Shown one piece after another: positions 1 through 6,633 of a stretch of DNA of 18,161 nt. Made by a program: the position numbers and the translations under genes. The DNA is taken from positions 1 to 18,161 of the forward strand of contig DAOVIH010000015.1 of assembly GCA_030673805.1 (NCBI GenBank). The letters are read 5' to 3'. This DNA comes from Candidatus Bathyarchaeota archaeon (lineage in GTDB: Archaea > Thermoproteota > Bathyarchaeia > Bathyarchaeales > Bathycorpusculaceae). The first letter of the stretch is position 1, and each line of letters begins with the position of its first letter. Below the pieces are notes generated by a model. The model saw only the letters and a program-made list of their open reading frames with translations, did not search any database and had not been told where the DNA came from.

Positions 1-171
1 ACCTTTGCAGGCTCAGGAGCCTACTGGAGCTCATACGCAGAAACATCCCTTGGAGTATCAGCAGAATCAACAACGCTAGAATCCTCCTACGACCTTTACA
101 TCTTAGTAGCCGTAATCATCCTCATCGCCATCGTACTGATATTTGCATTTCTAGTGTTTAGAAAACAATAA
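1..171 (+). CDS. C-terminal end of a membrane-anchored protein (5' truncated)
   Basis: The reading frame is open from the first base and ends at TAA 169-171, giving 56 residues of a protein whose start lies outside the window. The visible part has a polar stretch rich in Ser, Thr and Glu, then one strongly hydrophobic helix of about 20 residues (LYILVAVIILIAIVLIFAFL) and a short basic end, FRKQ. That is the pattern of a C-terminal transmembrane anchor with a cytoplasmic basic stop, as in archaeal surface or secreted proteins. Nothing in the visible part identifies the extracellular domain, so no function is given. The gene points toward, and is convergent with, the PAC2 pair. Confidence 0.7.
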   Translation, partial: TFAGSGAYWSSYAETSLGVSAESTTLESSYDLYILVAVIILIAIVLIFAFLVFRKQ

Positions 172-190
172 AAACCAAAACAAATTTCCC

Positions 191-228
191 TTTTCTCTTT
201 TTTTATGGAGAATTCTCGAAAGAGAAAA
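191..228. repeat. 10-bp perfect inverted repeat downstream of the first gene
   Basis: TTTTCTCTTT at 191-200 is matched exactly by AAAGAGAAAA at 219-228, with an 18-base loop. It lies 20 bases after the stop codon of the truncated first gene and contains T-runs, so it may mark the 3' end of that transcript. Low-complexity purine and pyrimidine tracts can pair by chance. The rest of 229-434 holds no gene I can support. Confidence 0.35.
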
Positions 229-343
229 ACGTGTTAGAGAAGGGGCTATATGGGCACTAGCACGGGTCTGAACTAAACAAAAAGCAGTTTTAGAATTTTC
301 ATTCCTTTCTTAACACTCTGTCTCGTGTCGGGGCTTCAGCAAA

Positions 344-402
344 CCCTTAAATTAAGGGGAATCTTTTGCTCGTTTGACTTGGCAGATAACCAAACTTTGG
401 TT
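344..402. repeat. Two 15-bp perfect palindromes in the convergent intergenic region
   Basis: CCCTTAAATTAAGGG (344-358) and AACCAAACTTTGGTT (388-402) each have 7-bp perfect arms around a single central base. They sit 44 bases apart, centre to centre, between the first gene's end and the stop of the 435-1118 gene. They could be hairpins near the 3' end of the minus-strand PAC2 transcript or protein-binding sites. No known operator is recognised. Confidence 0.35.
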
Positions 403-434
403 CAAGTGGCTATTGAGAAATGAAGGATTTTGCA

Positions 435-1118
435 TCAAGCTTTTTTGGGTTGCAGTAGTGGCCGTACGGTATTCAGAATCTTTTTTGCGCCTTCTAGATC
501 TGGATATTCAGGGTTTTGCGGGTGAGGTGTGGTGCCCGCGAAGAGGGTAATGGCTTTGATTCCTTTCCGTTTTGCCATGCCAAAGACTAAGCCTGAGAAG
601 CCGTAGAACGGGCCTTGATAATCCACCTCAACCCCAAGTTTCTTTTTCATCTCGCTGAGTACTTCTTGGCTTGTGGCTGCACAGCAAACTTTTCTCTCTT
701 TTGAACCATAACCTGCCGTTACAACTACCATTTTTGTTCCTAAGCCAGCTATGAAATCTACTGTTTTTTGGGCTACTTGGTATTGTCCGGCAAAATTAGG
801 GTGGCAACCTTCGACCATTATCAACGAAGGTTTGGGGCACGCATAAAACTGCACCTTCGGCAACTCTACCATGCCCTGTCGAACTTTGACTCCTCCAATG
901 CCTGGAAGAGCGGGATGAGCTGCGTAGGAGGGTCTAGTTTCGTAGATCAGGGGAAGGTGGCTAGAGTACAAATCAGCTAAAGGCTTAGCTCTGGTTTCTT
1001 TAGCTATCAGCGCTACAACTATTTTGCCTATTGACCGTAACCCAGGGGAGCCTACTATGGCAACCGGTTCTTCTACCACAGTTTTTCCATAATATCTTAT
1101 CCAAGTGTCCTCTTCCAT
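435..1118 (-). CDS. PAC2-family protein (proteasome assembly chaperone-like), 227 aa
   Basis: This is a member of the PAC2 family, a nucleoside-phosphorylase-like alpha/beta fold. Eukaryotic members chaperone assembly of the 20S proteasome alpha ring, and archaeal homologues bind proteasome subunits or intermediates. The fold is recognised from the N-terminal VAIVGSPGLRSIGKIV segment (a hydrophobic strand, Gly-rich turn and helix), a mid-region strand then GQYQVAQKTVDFI, the strand MVVVTAGYG, and the late motif GFSGLVFGMAKRKGIKAITLFAGT. It is the second gene of a minus-strand pair, beginning 18 bases after the stop of the 1137-1913 gene. A good SD (GGAG about 9 bases before the ATG) fits translation from a shared mRNA. 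The exact role of this paralogue, as chaperone or otherwise, cannot be read from sequence. Confidence 0.85.
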   Translation of the reverse strand: MEEDTWIRYYGKTVVEEPVAIVGSPGLRSIGKIVVALIAKETRAKPLADLYSSHLPLIYETRPSYAAHPALPGIGGVKVRQGMVELPKVQFYACPKPSLIMVEGCHPNFAGQYQVAQKTVDFIAGLGTKMVVVTAGYGSKERKVCCAATSQEVLSEMKKKLGVEVDYQGPFYGFSGLVFGMAKRKGIKAITLFAGTTPHPQNPEYPDLEGAKKILNTVRPLLQPKKA

Positions 1119-1136
1119 AATTGAGTCTCCTATTGG

Positions 1137-1913
1137 CTAGAAGACATAGCTTGGTTTCTTGGCTTCTTGTTTCATCTGCTCTTGTATGCGGCGTTCAACC
1201 TCTGCCATTTTAGCTATAACTTCGTCCGTCTGCTGAGCTTGTTTTTCCAAAGGGTCCATGTCAAGCTTCAAGTCTAGGAAGGAAGCGAGAAGGTTTAGAA
1301 CTGCCTTAGCGGCTTTAGCGTCTGATAAGTATCTGCCAGTTGCTGTTTGGTAGCCATGGGTTTCCCCTAAAAGACATGCACCTTCCAAGTTCATCTTCTT
1401 AGCAAGTCCCATAATCAACCCGTTGGCTCCGCTTATGATGCCTTGGTCAAGGGCTATTCCTCCAAGCTTCTTCATCTCTTCAAGCAAGTTAGACTTGGTT
1501 GTAGTAATGTAGACGTTGGGTTTATCAAAGGGGCGATCAGTTACAAAGCCTGCCAGTGAAAAAATCCGTTTTAGTCCGTGATCTGAGGCCCATTCTAGAA
1601 CTTCATTTGCGACTTCATATTGCCCTTCTGGAGAGAAGGCTTGTGCGTTGCCTGTGAGGAAAAGGAAATTCCTTCCATCTTTGCTATTGCTGCGGTACAA
1701 CTGGTTCTTTAAAAGTTCCACAAGGCCGTCTTTTTCTATCAGGACGTAAGGCGGAAAGTGCTTTGAGTATACTTCACCGACTAGTTCAGCTTTGAGTTGT
1801 TTCATCAGATAATCAACAGACAGTTTCCCAATGTAGGCGACGCCTGGAAGGCCACTGATGAGTGTGAAATCTTTTGGTTCTATCTGCTTGAGAATTTTAA
1901 TTTCTGTGTTCAT
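1137..1913 (-). CDS. PAC2-family protein with C-terminal coiled coil, 258 aa
   Basis: This second PAC2-family member is the first gene of the pair. Typical segments are FTLISGLPGVAYIGKLSVDY at residues 16-35, GQYEVANEVLEWA in the middle, a strand IFSLAGFVTD, and ISGANGLIMGLAKKMNLEGACLLGETHG. After the globular domain, residues from about 218 form a charged, helix-favouring tail (EKQAQQTDEVIAKMAEVERR) that probably makes a coiled coil, followed by a free end KKPSYVF. Archaeal PAC2 proteins such as PbaB carry C-terminal tails that dock on the proteasome, classically with the HbYX ending. Here Tyr is third from last, so the match is only approximate. The ATG has no SD, but a TATA-like box lies 27 bases upstream, which fits a leaderless mRNA. 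Co-transcription with the downstream paralogue suggests the two may act together. Confidence 0.88.
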   Translation of the reverse strand: MNTEIKILKQIEPKDFTLISGLPGVAYIGKLSVDYLMKQLKAELVGEVYSKHFPPYVLIEKDGLVELLKNQLYRSNSKDGRNFLFLTGNAQAFSPEGQYEVANEVLEWASDHGLKRIFSLAGFVTDRPFDKPNVYITTTKSNLLEEMKKLGGIALDQGIISGANGLIMGLAKKMNLEGACLLGETHGYQTATGRYLSDAKAAKAVLNLLASFLDLKLDMDPLEKQAQQTDEVIAKMAEVERRIQEQMKQEAKKPSYVF

Positions 1914-1936
1914 GGGTTACTAATTCAGCGGAGCCG

Positions 1937-1944
1937 TTATTAAG
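1937..1944 (-). promoter_or_regulatory. TATA-like box for the PAC2 pair
   Basis: On the minus strand this reads CTTAATAA, centred about 27 bases before the ATG at 1913. That spacing fits transcription starting at or next to the start codon (leaderless). No SD is present, which supports this reading. Confidence 0.5.
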
Positions 1945-1952
1945 CCTAGATG

Positions 1953-1958
1953 TTTATA
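1953..1958 (+). promoter_or_regulatory. TATA-like box for the DUF362 gene
   Basis: TTTATA at 1953-1958 is centred about 27 bases before the in-frame ATG at 1983. It lies inside the longer reading frame that could begin at ATG 1950. If it is the true promoter, the 1950 start is not transcribed. Confidence 0.45.
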
Positions 1959-1982
1959 GAAAAAAGGGGTGCCAGTTCCCCT

Positions 1983-2897
1983 ATGCGTCAAAAAATCCCA
2001 GTCTTTCTTTTGAAAACCACAGATAGAAAAGGCGGTTTAAAACGTCTAATCACCAGTTTTGGCTTATCAGGTTTTGAAGGCAAAAAAGTAGTTTTGAAAG
2101 CAAACTATAACAGCGCTGACCCTTTTCCAGCTTCAACCCACCCTGATACTCTAGAGGTTCTTGTGAGGGCCCTTTTAGAAGCTGGAGTGCAAAAGCTTTC
2201 TTTGGTTGAACGCAGCGGCATGGGCAACACCAGATCCGTGTTAGACACAAGGAGGGTCTTAGAGTTGTCTGAGCGATATGGCTTTGAGGTTGTGGTGCTG
2301 GATGAAATAGACAAGCAGGATTGGGTGAAGATTGAAAAGGCAGACACTCATTGGCTCAGAGGATTTTATCTTCCCAAAATTCTCCTTGAAGCTGAGAAAG
2401 TGGTTCAAACTTGCTGTCTTAAGACCCACCGGTTCGGGGGTCATTTCACGCTGTCTCTAAAAAATTCTGTGGGGCTAGTTGCAAAGAGAGTTCCCGGCGG
2501 AATCTACAATTACATGATGGAGCTTCACAGTTCTCCCCATCAAAGGCTAATGGTGGCAGAGATCAACAAATTCTACAAGGTTGACCTGGTGGTAATGGAT
2601 GCTATAGAAGCTTTTATCAATAAGGGGCCCGAGCAAGGCGAGACTGTGCAGCCTAGCCTTTTGTTAGCTAGCCAAGACAGGGTAGCCATGGATGCAGTGG
2701 GAGTGAGTATCCTGAGGAACTATGGCTCCACAAACCAAGTGATGAAAGGCCCCATATTTCAGCTAGACCAGATAAGGCGAGCAAGCGAACTTGAAATAGG
2801 GGCAAAATTAGCCCAAGAAATAATTCTGGTCAGCCTAACCAAAGAAACCAATGAAGCTTCAGCCAAGATCCAGCAAACCCTTCTAACCCAGGGGTGA
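1983..2897 (+). CDS. DUF362-domain protein, 304 aa
   Basis: The sequence matches the DUF362 family. Signs are an early strand GKKVVLKANYN followed by PASTHPDTLEVLVRALLEAG, the motif LVERSGMGNT, then VVQTCCLKTHRFGGHFTLSLKN followed by VGLVAK, the later VVMDAIEAFINKGPEQGE, and an ending with QLDQIRRASELEIGAK. The family is widespread in anaerobes and often sits with iron-sulfur proteins, but its reaction is unknown, so none is assigned. The visible cysteine pair QTCCLKTH and several His residues could bind metal, though this protein lacks an extra ferredoxin domain. The start is uncertain. ATG 1950 would add 11 residues, but a TATA box lies 27 bases before ATG 1983 and homology-like sequence begins right after it. 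The gene diverges from the PAC2 pair, sharing a very short promoter region. Confidence 0.85.
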   Translation: MRQKIPVFLLKTTDRKGGLKRLITSFGLSGFEGKKVVLKANYNSADPFPASTHPDTLEVLVRALLEAGVQKLSLVERSGMGNTRSVLDTRRVLELSERYGFEVVVLDEIDKQDWVKIEKADTHWLRGFYLPKILLEAEKVVQTCCLKTHRFGGHFTLSLKNSVGLVAKRVPGGIYNYMMELHSSPHQRLMVAEINKFYKVDLVVMDAIEAFINKGPEQGETVQPSLLLASQDRVAMDAVGVSILRNYGSTNQVMKGPIFQLDQIRRASELEIGAKLAQEIILVSLTKETNEASAKIQQTLLTQG

Positions 2898-2968
2898 ACC
2901 CCCAAGGCTGCAATGCTGAACTAATTTTAAATCTTATTACAGAGAAAACTATCCAGTTTGTTCTTGTA

Positions 2969-3043
2969 ATGAAACTTGGTTACTTGACGGTTCTGTTGGG
3001 TTCTTTGCTTGTTGCCTCACTTTTTTTTGCCCTACATGCCTAG
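2969..3043 (+). CDS. Possible 24-aa signal-peptide-like peptide
   Basis: ATG 2969 opens 24 codons ending at TAG 3041-3043. The peptide has a Lys near the start, a hydrophobic core (LTVLLGSLLVASLFFAL) and a small-residue end H-A, which is the layout of a signal peptide with almost nothing behind it. It may be a small membrane peptide, the stump of a lost secreted-protein gene, or chance. No clear SD is present. It lies in the short gap between convergent genes. Confidence 0.2.
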   Translation: MKLGYLTVLLGSLLVASLFFALHA

Positions 3044-3053
3044 GGGGGCTTGT

Positions 3054-4427
3054 CTATTTAGCATTGTAGTTTTTGTTGTGGGTTTTAATTTTTTTAATAA
3101 GTATCGCTGTTAACAAGAAGGCTGCTAGGAGTAGTGGTAACACTTGGATTGAACCGAATTCAGGTATGACTGAAGTTCCTGTGATTGAAATTGAGAGTGG
3201 ACTTGAATGAGTGTAGGTGAAATAGATGAAACTGTGAGTGGCATTTTCGTTCAGGGCATAATCTTGGGGGACGCCATCGACTTCAACAGTCCACGGGGCA
3301 CCGTCAAGCAGGGCTATAGGGATGGTGAGATCGCAATAACCTGTTGACCCTGTTTCACCTGTGACTGTGAAGCTCATCTGTTTCTTTGGCTGGCTGAAGG
3401 CAAACATTGAGAGAGTAGAGTTGCTCAAGATAGTGACGTTGGTGTTGTAAGCTGTCATGTCGTAACCTAAGGTGAACTCGCTGTTTGAGTCGAACTCAAA
3501 ACCGTTAAGGTAAGGTGAAAAGGTTCTAACAAAGATCTTATCTTGGGATGGACTAAACTCAAGAATTCTTAACCAACCATTTCCTCCTTTTTCTCTGCTT
3601 TGGTAGTCTGATAGCACCTGATGCACCACAAAACCGTTTACCTCGTCAGTCCTGCTAATCTCTTCCCATTCGTGGCCGCAGAGTACAAGAAAGATCTGGT
3701 CTGCATGCTGTTTCACGAAGTTGTTCCATACTCTGTTTCCAATACTGGATCGCCTACTGGATCGCCAAAAGAGCCAACTTCCAGCCAAGTATTCATGGGT
3801 TGAGACGATCACTCTTCTGTTTGGGTGGCTGTCCACTACAGCACCCGCCCAAGCTAGTATGTCTTCACTTGGGTTATACTGAAGATGTATGATCAGATAT
3901 TGATCTCCACCAGCAGAGAAAAGTTGATAGTTGTTCGTGTTGTCACCTTGATAGGCTCCCCCATACCAGCTTTCGCTATTGAAGCGGTCGATTCCAAAAT
4001 AGGTGTTGAAAACGGATAGCCCTCCAACGTCATGGTTTCCAGGCAGTACTCCATAGGGCACTTGACCGTCTAACTTGCTTATGCTGTTGTTCGCGTTCTC
4101 CCATTCTGTCTCTGAATAAGAGTGATCAACCAAATCTCCTAGATGCGTCACAAAGACGATGTTCATCACTTCTTTATTTTCAATTATCCACTGGGTCTGG
4201 TTATCAAAGATCTCTGGGTAGCTTTCAGAATAGTATTGAGTGTCAGGAAGAACTATGATTGTGAAGTTTTCTGCACTGTAAGGCGCATAACTCCAAGATT
4301 GATCTTCTGAACTCATTTCAGGATCGGCTTTAACCCCTGAGGGCTGATTGGACGTTGGTCCCGCCAAGCTTAGAAGGAGAATAACTGTTAGCAGAAACAG
4401 CACGGTTTTCGTGTTAACCCTTATCAC
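3054..4427 (-). CDS. Secreted, membrane-anchored calcineurin-like metallophosphoesterase, 457 aa
   Basis: This predicted extracytoplasmic phosphoesterase has a two-metal calcineurin fold. The metal-binding motifs appear in order: LPDTQ (D62), THLGDLVDH (D98), PGNHD (N131, H132, D133), STHE (H211) and CGHEWE (H252). An N-terminal signal peptide spans about residues 7-23. After the catalytic domain (about 55-290) comes a beta-rich region, then at residues 418-457 the motif VIPEFGS, a hydrophobic helix and a Lys-rich end. This PEFG plus helix plus basic tail is a common archaeal surface-anchoring signal. Several N-x-S/T sites are present, fitting a glycosylated surface protein. The start is GTG with a TATA box 26 bases before it and no SD, so it is probably leaderless. 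The substrate cannot be deduced; phosphodiesters or nucleotides are typical for the superfamily. Confidence 0.9.
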   Translation of the reverse strand: MIRVNTKTVLFLLTVILLLSLAGPTSNQPSGVKADPEMSSEDQSWSYAPYSAENFTIIVLPDTQYYSESYPEIFDNQTQWIIENKEVMNIVFVTHLGDLVDHSYSETEWENANNSISKLDGQVPYGVLPGNHDVGGLSVFNTYFGIDRFNSESWYGGAYQGDNTNNYQLFSAGGDQYLIIHLQYNPSEDILAWAGAVVDSHPNRRVIVSTHEYLAGSWLFWRSSRRSSIGNRVWNNFVKQHADQIFLVLCGHEWEEISRTDEVNGFVVHQVLSDYQSREKGGNGWLRILEFSPSQDKIFVRTFSPYLNGFEFDSNSEFTLGYDMTAYNTNVTILSNSTLSMFAFSQPKKQMSFTVTGETGSTGYCDLTIPIALLDGAPWTVEVDGVPQDYALNENATHSFIYFTYTHSSPLSISITGTSVIPEFGSIQVLPLLLAAFLLTAILIKKIKTHNKNYNAK

Positions 4428-4449
4428 ACTAATACTTCTGTCAAGATCG

Positions 4450-4457
4450 ATAATAAA
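4450..4457 (-). promoter_or_regulatory. TATA-like box for the metallophosphoesterase
   Basis: The minus strand reads TTTATTAT, centred 26-27 bases before the GTG start at 4427, the archaeal TATA-to-start spacing. With no SD before the GTG, this supports a leaderless transcript and decides the start. Confidence 0.55.
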
Positions 4458-4729
4458 CTTTCAATAATCTTCATTCTTCAAGAGGGTCAACCCTTCAAGA
4501 GATCGAAGCCGACCACGTGAAAGTAGCCCAGGGCCACCTAATTTTAGACGAGCGATGGACAAAATATTGGTACCACAATGATTATGAGTTCATGAAATCT
4601 GCCTTCAGAAGCTTTGTCCACAGAGGGTTTACCCGATTCCAAATTAAAGAGCAAAAAAACAGCCAAAAACCTGTCGACGTGCCTCTGAGCGCCCGCACGC
4701 CCCAGTTTGTCACAAAAAACACTTGTTAA
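4457..4729 (+). pseudogene. Truncated copy of the 5866-6285 gene
   Basis: An open stretch after TAA 4454-4456 encodes a clear relative of the C-terminal half of the protein at 5866-6285. Shared blocks include GHLILDERWTKY against GHFILDERWAKY, and DYEFMKSAFRSFVHRGF against DYGLMKSAFRSYMRRGF. The similarity continues upstream of the first possible start (GTG 4517), through LQEIEADHVKVAQ against PQETLIDYVRVVL. This shows that the N-terminal half has been lost rather than never present. The nucleotide match is far from identical, so the duplication or transfer is old. The fragment abuts the promoter of the metallophosphoesterase. A short protein from GTG 4517 (70 aa) could still be made, but no SD supports it. 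Confidence 0.6.
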
Positions 4730-4793
4730 GCTTTGGTACTGTTGAATTCAAGTGAATAAACAAACTTCTTTAAGACTACCTCTACATCAATAA

Positions 4794-5507
4794 CTATTGT
4801 TCGTTCAGTCTTTTTTCCCATTCCTTGTGTTCTGGAAAGTGGCTGCTGTCACAGAAAGGTTTGTTTTGGGATTTGCCACAACGGCAAAGAGTAACCCGAT
4901 TTCGGATTTCATATATTTTTCCCTCGGAGGATTCAACTGGGACTCCCCCACGAACCCAGATTGGTCCTAGAACTCCGGCTTGAGGATCATTAACTAGGAC
5001 AATCGAATACTCAAATTCTGGTTCTATCTGCTGATTAGACTTTTTGGTCCAAACTATTAACCTGCCAGAAGGGCAGTCAGCCGCTTCCTCAACAACGATT
5101 TTTTGGTTTTCAGGCATGTCCGTTTTCTCGATGAGATTCCAGATTCCACCACCTCTGTGACAAAAACGGGCTGACGCGCAAAGATCTTCAGCGTCAGTAA
5201 GTCTTAAGCCTGGTCCATCAATCGAGATGGCTGTTTCAAAATATGCCCTGGGGCTCTCCTTCTCTTTGCCATCAAAACCAACCCTTAGGTGTGAACCGTC
5301 ACAGAAAGGCTTGTTGCCTGATTGTCCACACCTGCAAAGAGCAAAAACATTTCTATCAGGATACTCTTTGCTTGCACACCATTCAGTTGCGGTCCCTTCC
5401 TTGTCAGCAATTATCGTTTTTTCAGAAAGGGGAATTCCACCAGAGATGATGTAAGGACCATCATTACTAACCTTTATCTTAGCATTTTTTGAATTCTTAT
5501 CCGTCAA
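4794..5507 (-). CDS. Iron-sulfur protein with two CDGSH domains and a middle Cys-rich domain, 237 aa
   Basis: Two CDGSH-type [2Fe-2S] sites are complete. The first is C58-x-C60, C69, H73 in CRCGQSGNKPFCDGSH. The second is C208-x-C210, C219, H223 in CRCGKSQNKPFCDSSH. Between them lies a segment with C110, C116, C145 and AADCPSGRL, which fits the divergent iron-sulfur domain often found with CDGSH repeats in prokaryotes. The protein therefore probably carries more than one cluster and works in electron transfer or cluster or redox sensing in the cytoplasm, since there is no signal or membrane segment. The start is TTG at 5505-5507, whose bases overlap the TGA of the 5504-5755 gene. This implies translational coupling with that small upstream gene. 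Confidence 0.88.
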   Translation of the reverse strand: MTDKNSKNAKIKVSNDGPYIISGGIPLSEKTIIADKEGTATEWCASKEYPDRNVFALCRCGQSGNKPFCDGSHLRVGFDGKEKESPRAYFETAISIDGPGLRLTDAEDLCASARFCHRGGGIWNLIEKTDMPENQKIVVEEAADCPSGRLIVWTKKSNQQIEPEFEYSIVLVNDPQAGVLGPIWVRGGVPVESSEGKIYEIRNRVTLCRCGKSQNKPFCDSSHFPEHKEWEKRLNEQ

Positions 5508-5755
5508 ACTTTTCCCCTCAAATCTTTATTTCGAAAGGGAATCTTCACAATTAAGTCTATCCCAAGAACCTGACTTCCCAAATTCTTTAATCCTACCGCA
5601 TTTACCTTATGTTCAAAGCGGCCCAAAACCTTGATTAACGAAAAACTCTCTGGGATGCTGGCAATAGCCATTATTTTGTTTGTTTGTCGTACTACAAGTC
5701 CCTTTTTGGAGGTAGGTGATTCAATAATCCTAGCTGGTATTGTTAGTCCAGACAT
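5504..5755 (-). CDS. Small uncharacterised protein upstream of the CDGSH gene, 83 aa
   Basis: An 83-residue basic protein begins at ATG 5755, with SGLTIPARII near its start. A longer version from TTG 5776 is possible, but a TATA-like box (minus-strand AATTTTTA, 5781-5788) is about 29 bases before ATG 5755 and no SD precedes either. Predicted strands alternate with short helices, such as VLGRFEHKVNAV and VLGIDLIVKIPF, suggesting one compact beta-rich domain. There are no Cys residues and no membrane segment. The stop TGA (5504-5506) overlaps the TTG start of the CDGSH gene, so the two form a coupled pair and probably share a process. I do not recognise the family. Confidence 0.65.
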   Translation of the reverse strand: MSGLTIPARIIESPTSKKGLVVRQTNKIMAIASIPESFSLIKVLGRFEHKVNAVGLKNLGSQVLGIDLIVKIPFRNKDLRGKV

Positions 5756-5865
5756 GCCGATAGAAAAAAATGGCAAACTCTAAAAATTAGTGTTGAACAC
5801 ATAGTGGACAGTGAAGTAGCCTGCGGCTCCCTCCGGAACGGATGGGGCGATACTGCCTGCGAGTG

Positions 5866-6285
5866 CTATTCGGCTAGAATTCTCTTTTTGAACCAGAGTT
5901 TCCCAAAGCCTCTCCGCATATAACTTCTAAAAGCTGATTTCATCAGTCCATAATCATCTGCAAAATAGTACTTGGCCCACCTTTCATCTAAGATGAAGTG
6001 TCCAAGAACAACTCTAACGTAGTCTATCAAGGTTTCCTGCGGCAAAAGAGAGAACCAATTCTTAATCCATTCCCTGACAACACCTACTTTACCGTAGTAA
6101 ACTTGGTAGCTTTGATTCCAGTGGCCATGGACTTGAATTAGGGTGTTTATTCTCTTATGGACGATGGAAAAATCTCTCTTTTGTATTATGCCATGATCAA
6201 CTAGGTAAGCGTCAAACTTCTTGTGTAACTGCATGCTTGGCATGCTAACCAGACTTCCGTTATTTAGTAACGCGAGGGAGGTCAT
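5866..6285 (-). CDS. Uncharacterised 139-aa protein with a decayed paralogue nearby
   Basis: I do not recognise this family. The protein is soluble, with basic and aromatic residues and a C-terminal conserved block (GHFILDERWAKY, then DDYGLMKSAFRSYMRRGF). The same block is seen in the fragment at 4457-4729, which shows it is a real, evolving coding sequence. The middle segment, HGHWNQSYQVYYGKVGVVRE, is rich in aromatic residues. The start is ATG 6285, and the frame is open upstream for 11 more codons without another usable start. A perfect 15-bp palindrome lies 14-28 bases before the ATG. The frame stays open for about 40 codons past the TAG stop (5866-5868), a possible sign of an earlier, longer gene. 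Confidence 0.6.
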   Translation of the reverse strand: MTSLALLNNGSLVSMPSMQLHKKFDAYLVDHGIIQKRDFSIVHKRINTLIQVHGHWNQSYQVYYGKVGVVREWIKNWFSLLPQETLIDYVRVVLGHFILDERWAKYYFADDYGLMKSAFRSYMRRGFGKLWFKKRILAE

Positions 6286-6298
6286 AATACCATGGTTT

Positions 6299-6313
6299 GG
6301 AACATGATGTTCC
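6299..6313. promoter_or_regulatory. 15-bp palindrome upstream of the 139-aa gene, possible operator
   Basis: GGAACATGATGTTCC has perfect 7-bp arms around one base and lies 14-28 bases before the ATG at 6285. If the transcript is leaderless, this overlaps the place where TBP and TFB bind, so a repressor site is possible. A chance match cannot be excluded. Confidence 0.35.
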
Positions 6314-6390
6314 AGAAATTAGAACAAACTAGGCCTTTGCAGCAAAATAGAGGAGAGAAAACATTTCTATCTTCCTTTTATCGAATGAAT

Positions 6391-6525
6391 TTAGCAGTGT
6401 TCACAAAAACGCATATTGCAGGTTTTGCACTCGTAAACTTTTTCTGCGCAATACCACAATCTGGCAACATCTCTGCCACATTTACCGCATTTCCGTTTGG
6501 TGCCTAGATCAAAATAGTCACTCAC
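6391..6525 (-). CDS. 44-aa zinc-ribbon protein
   Basis: GTG 6525 opens 44 codons ending in TAA at 6391-6393. The cysteines are ordered C13-x2-C16, C26, C33-x2-C36, C41-x2-C44 (KCGKCGRDV, WYC, YECKTCNMRFCEHC). That is enough ligands for one or two zinc sites in a ribbon or treble-clef fold. The very regular CxxC spacing and an excellent SD (GAGGAG, 8 bases before the GTG) make this a convincing gene despite its size. Its GTG overlaps the TGA of the 22-codon frame upstream by four bases, so translation is probably coupled. Protein or nucleic-acid binding is likely but unproven. Confidence 0.7.
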   Translation of the reverse strand: MSDYFDLGTKRKCGKCGRDVARLWYCAEKVYECKTCNMRFCEHC

Positions 6526-6590
6526 TTAACAGTCTCCTCTTCAGTCAAAGGTGTGTTGACAACAACTGTCTGCAAAGGAACCAAAACCAT
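6522..6590 (-). CDS. 22-aa reading frame overlapping the zinc-ribbon start
   Basis: ATG 6590 is preceded by GGAGG (6597-6601) at 6-base spacing, and a TATA-like box (6626-6633) places the mRNA start a few bases further upstream. The frame encodes a Val-rich then acidic peptide ending TEEETVK. It stops in a GTGA overlap with the 44-aa gene. It may be a leader peptide, a genuine micro-protein, or the N-terminus of one 66-aa protein split by a frameshift. Confidence 0.4.
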   Translation of the reverse strand: MVLVPLQTVVVNTPLTEEETVK

Positions 6591-6625
6591 CTCCATCCTC
6601 CATTGAAAGCAAGGGACAAGCCATT

Positions 6626-6633
6626 ATTATAAG
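6626..6633 (-). promoter_or_regulatory. TATA-like box for the micro-protein pair
   Basis: The minus strand reads CTTATAAT, about 39 bases before ATG 6590, which predicts a leader of about 12 bases that just includes the GGAGG site. The stretch 6634-6793 holds no gene I can support. Confidence 0.45.
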
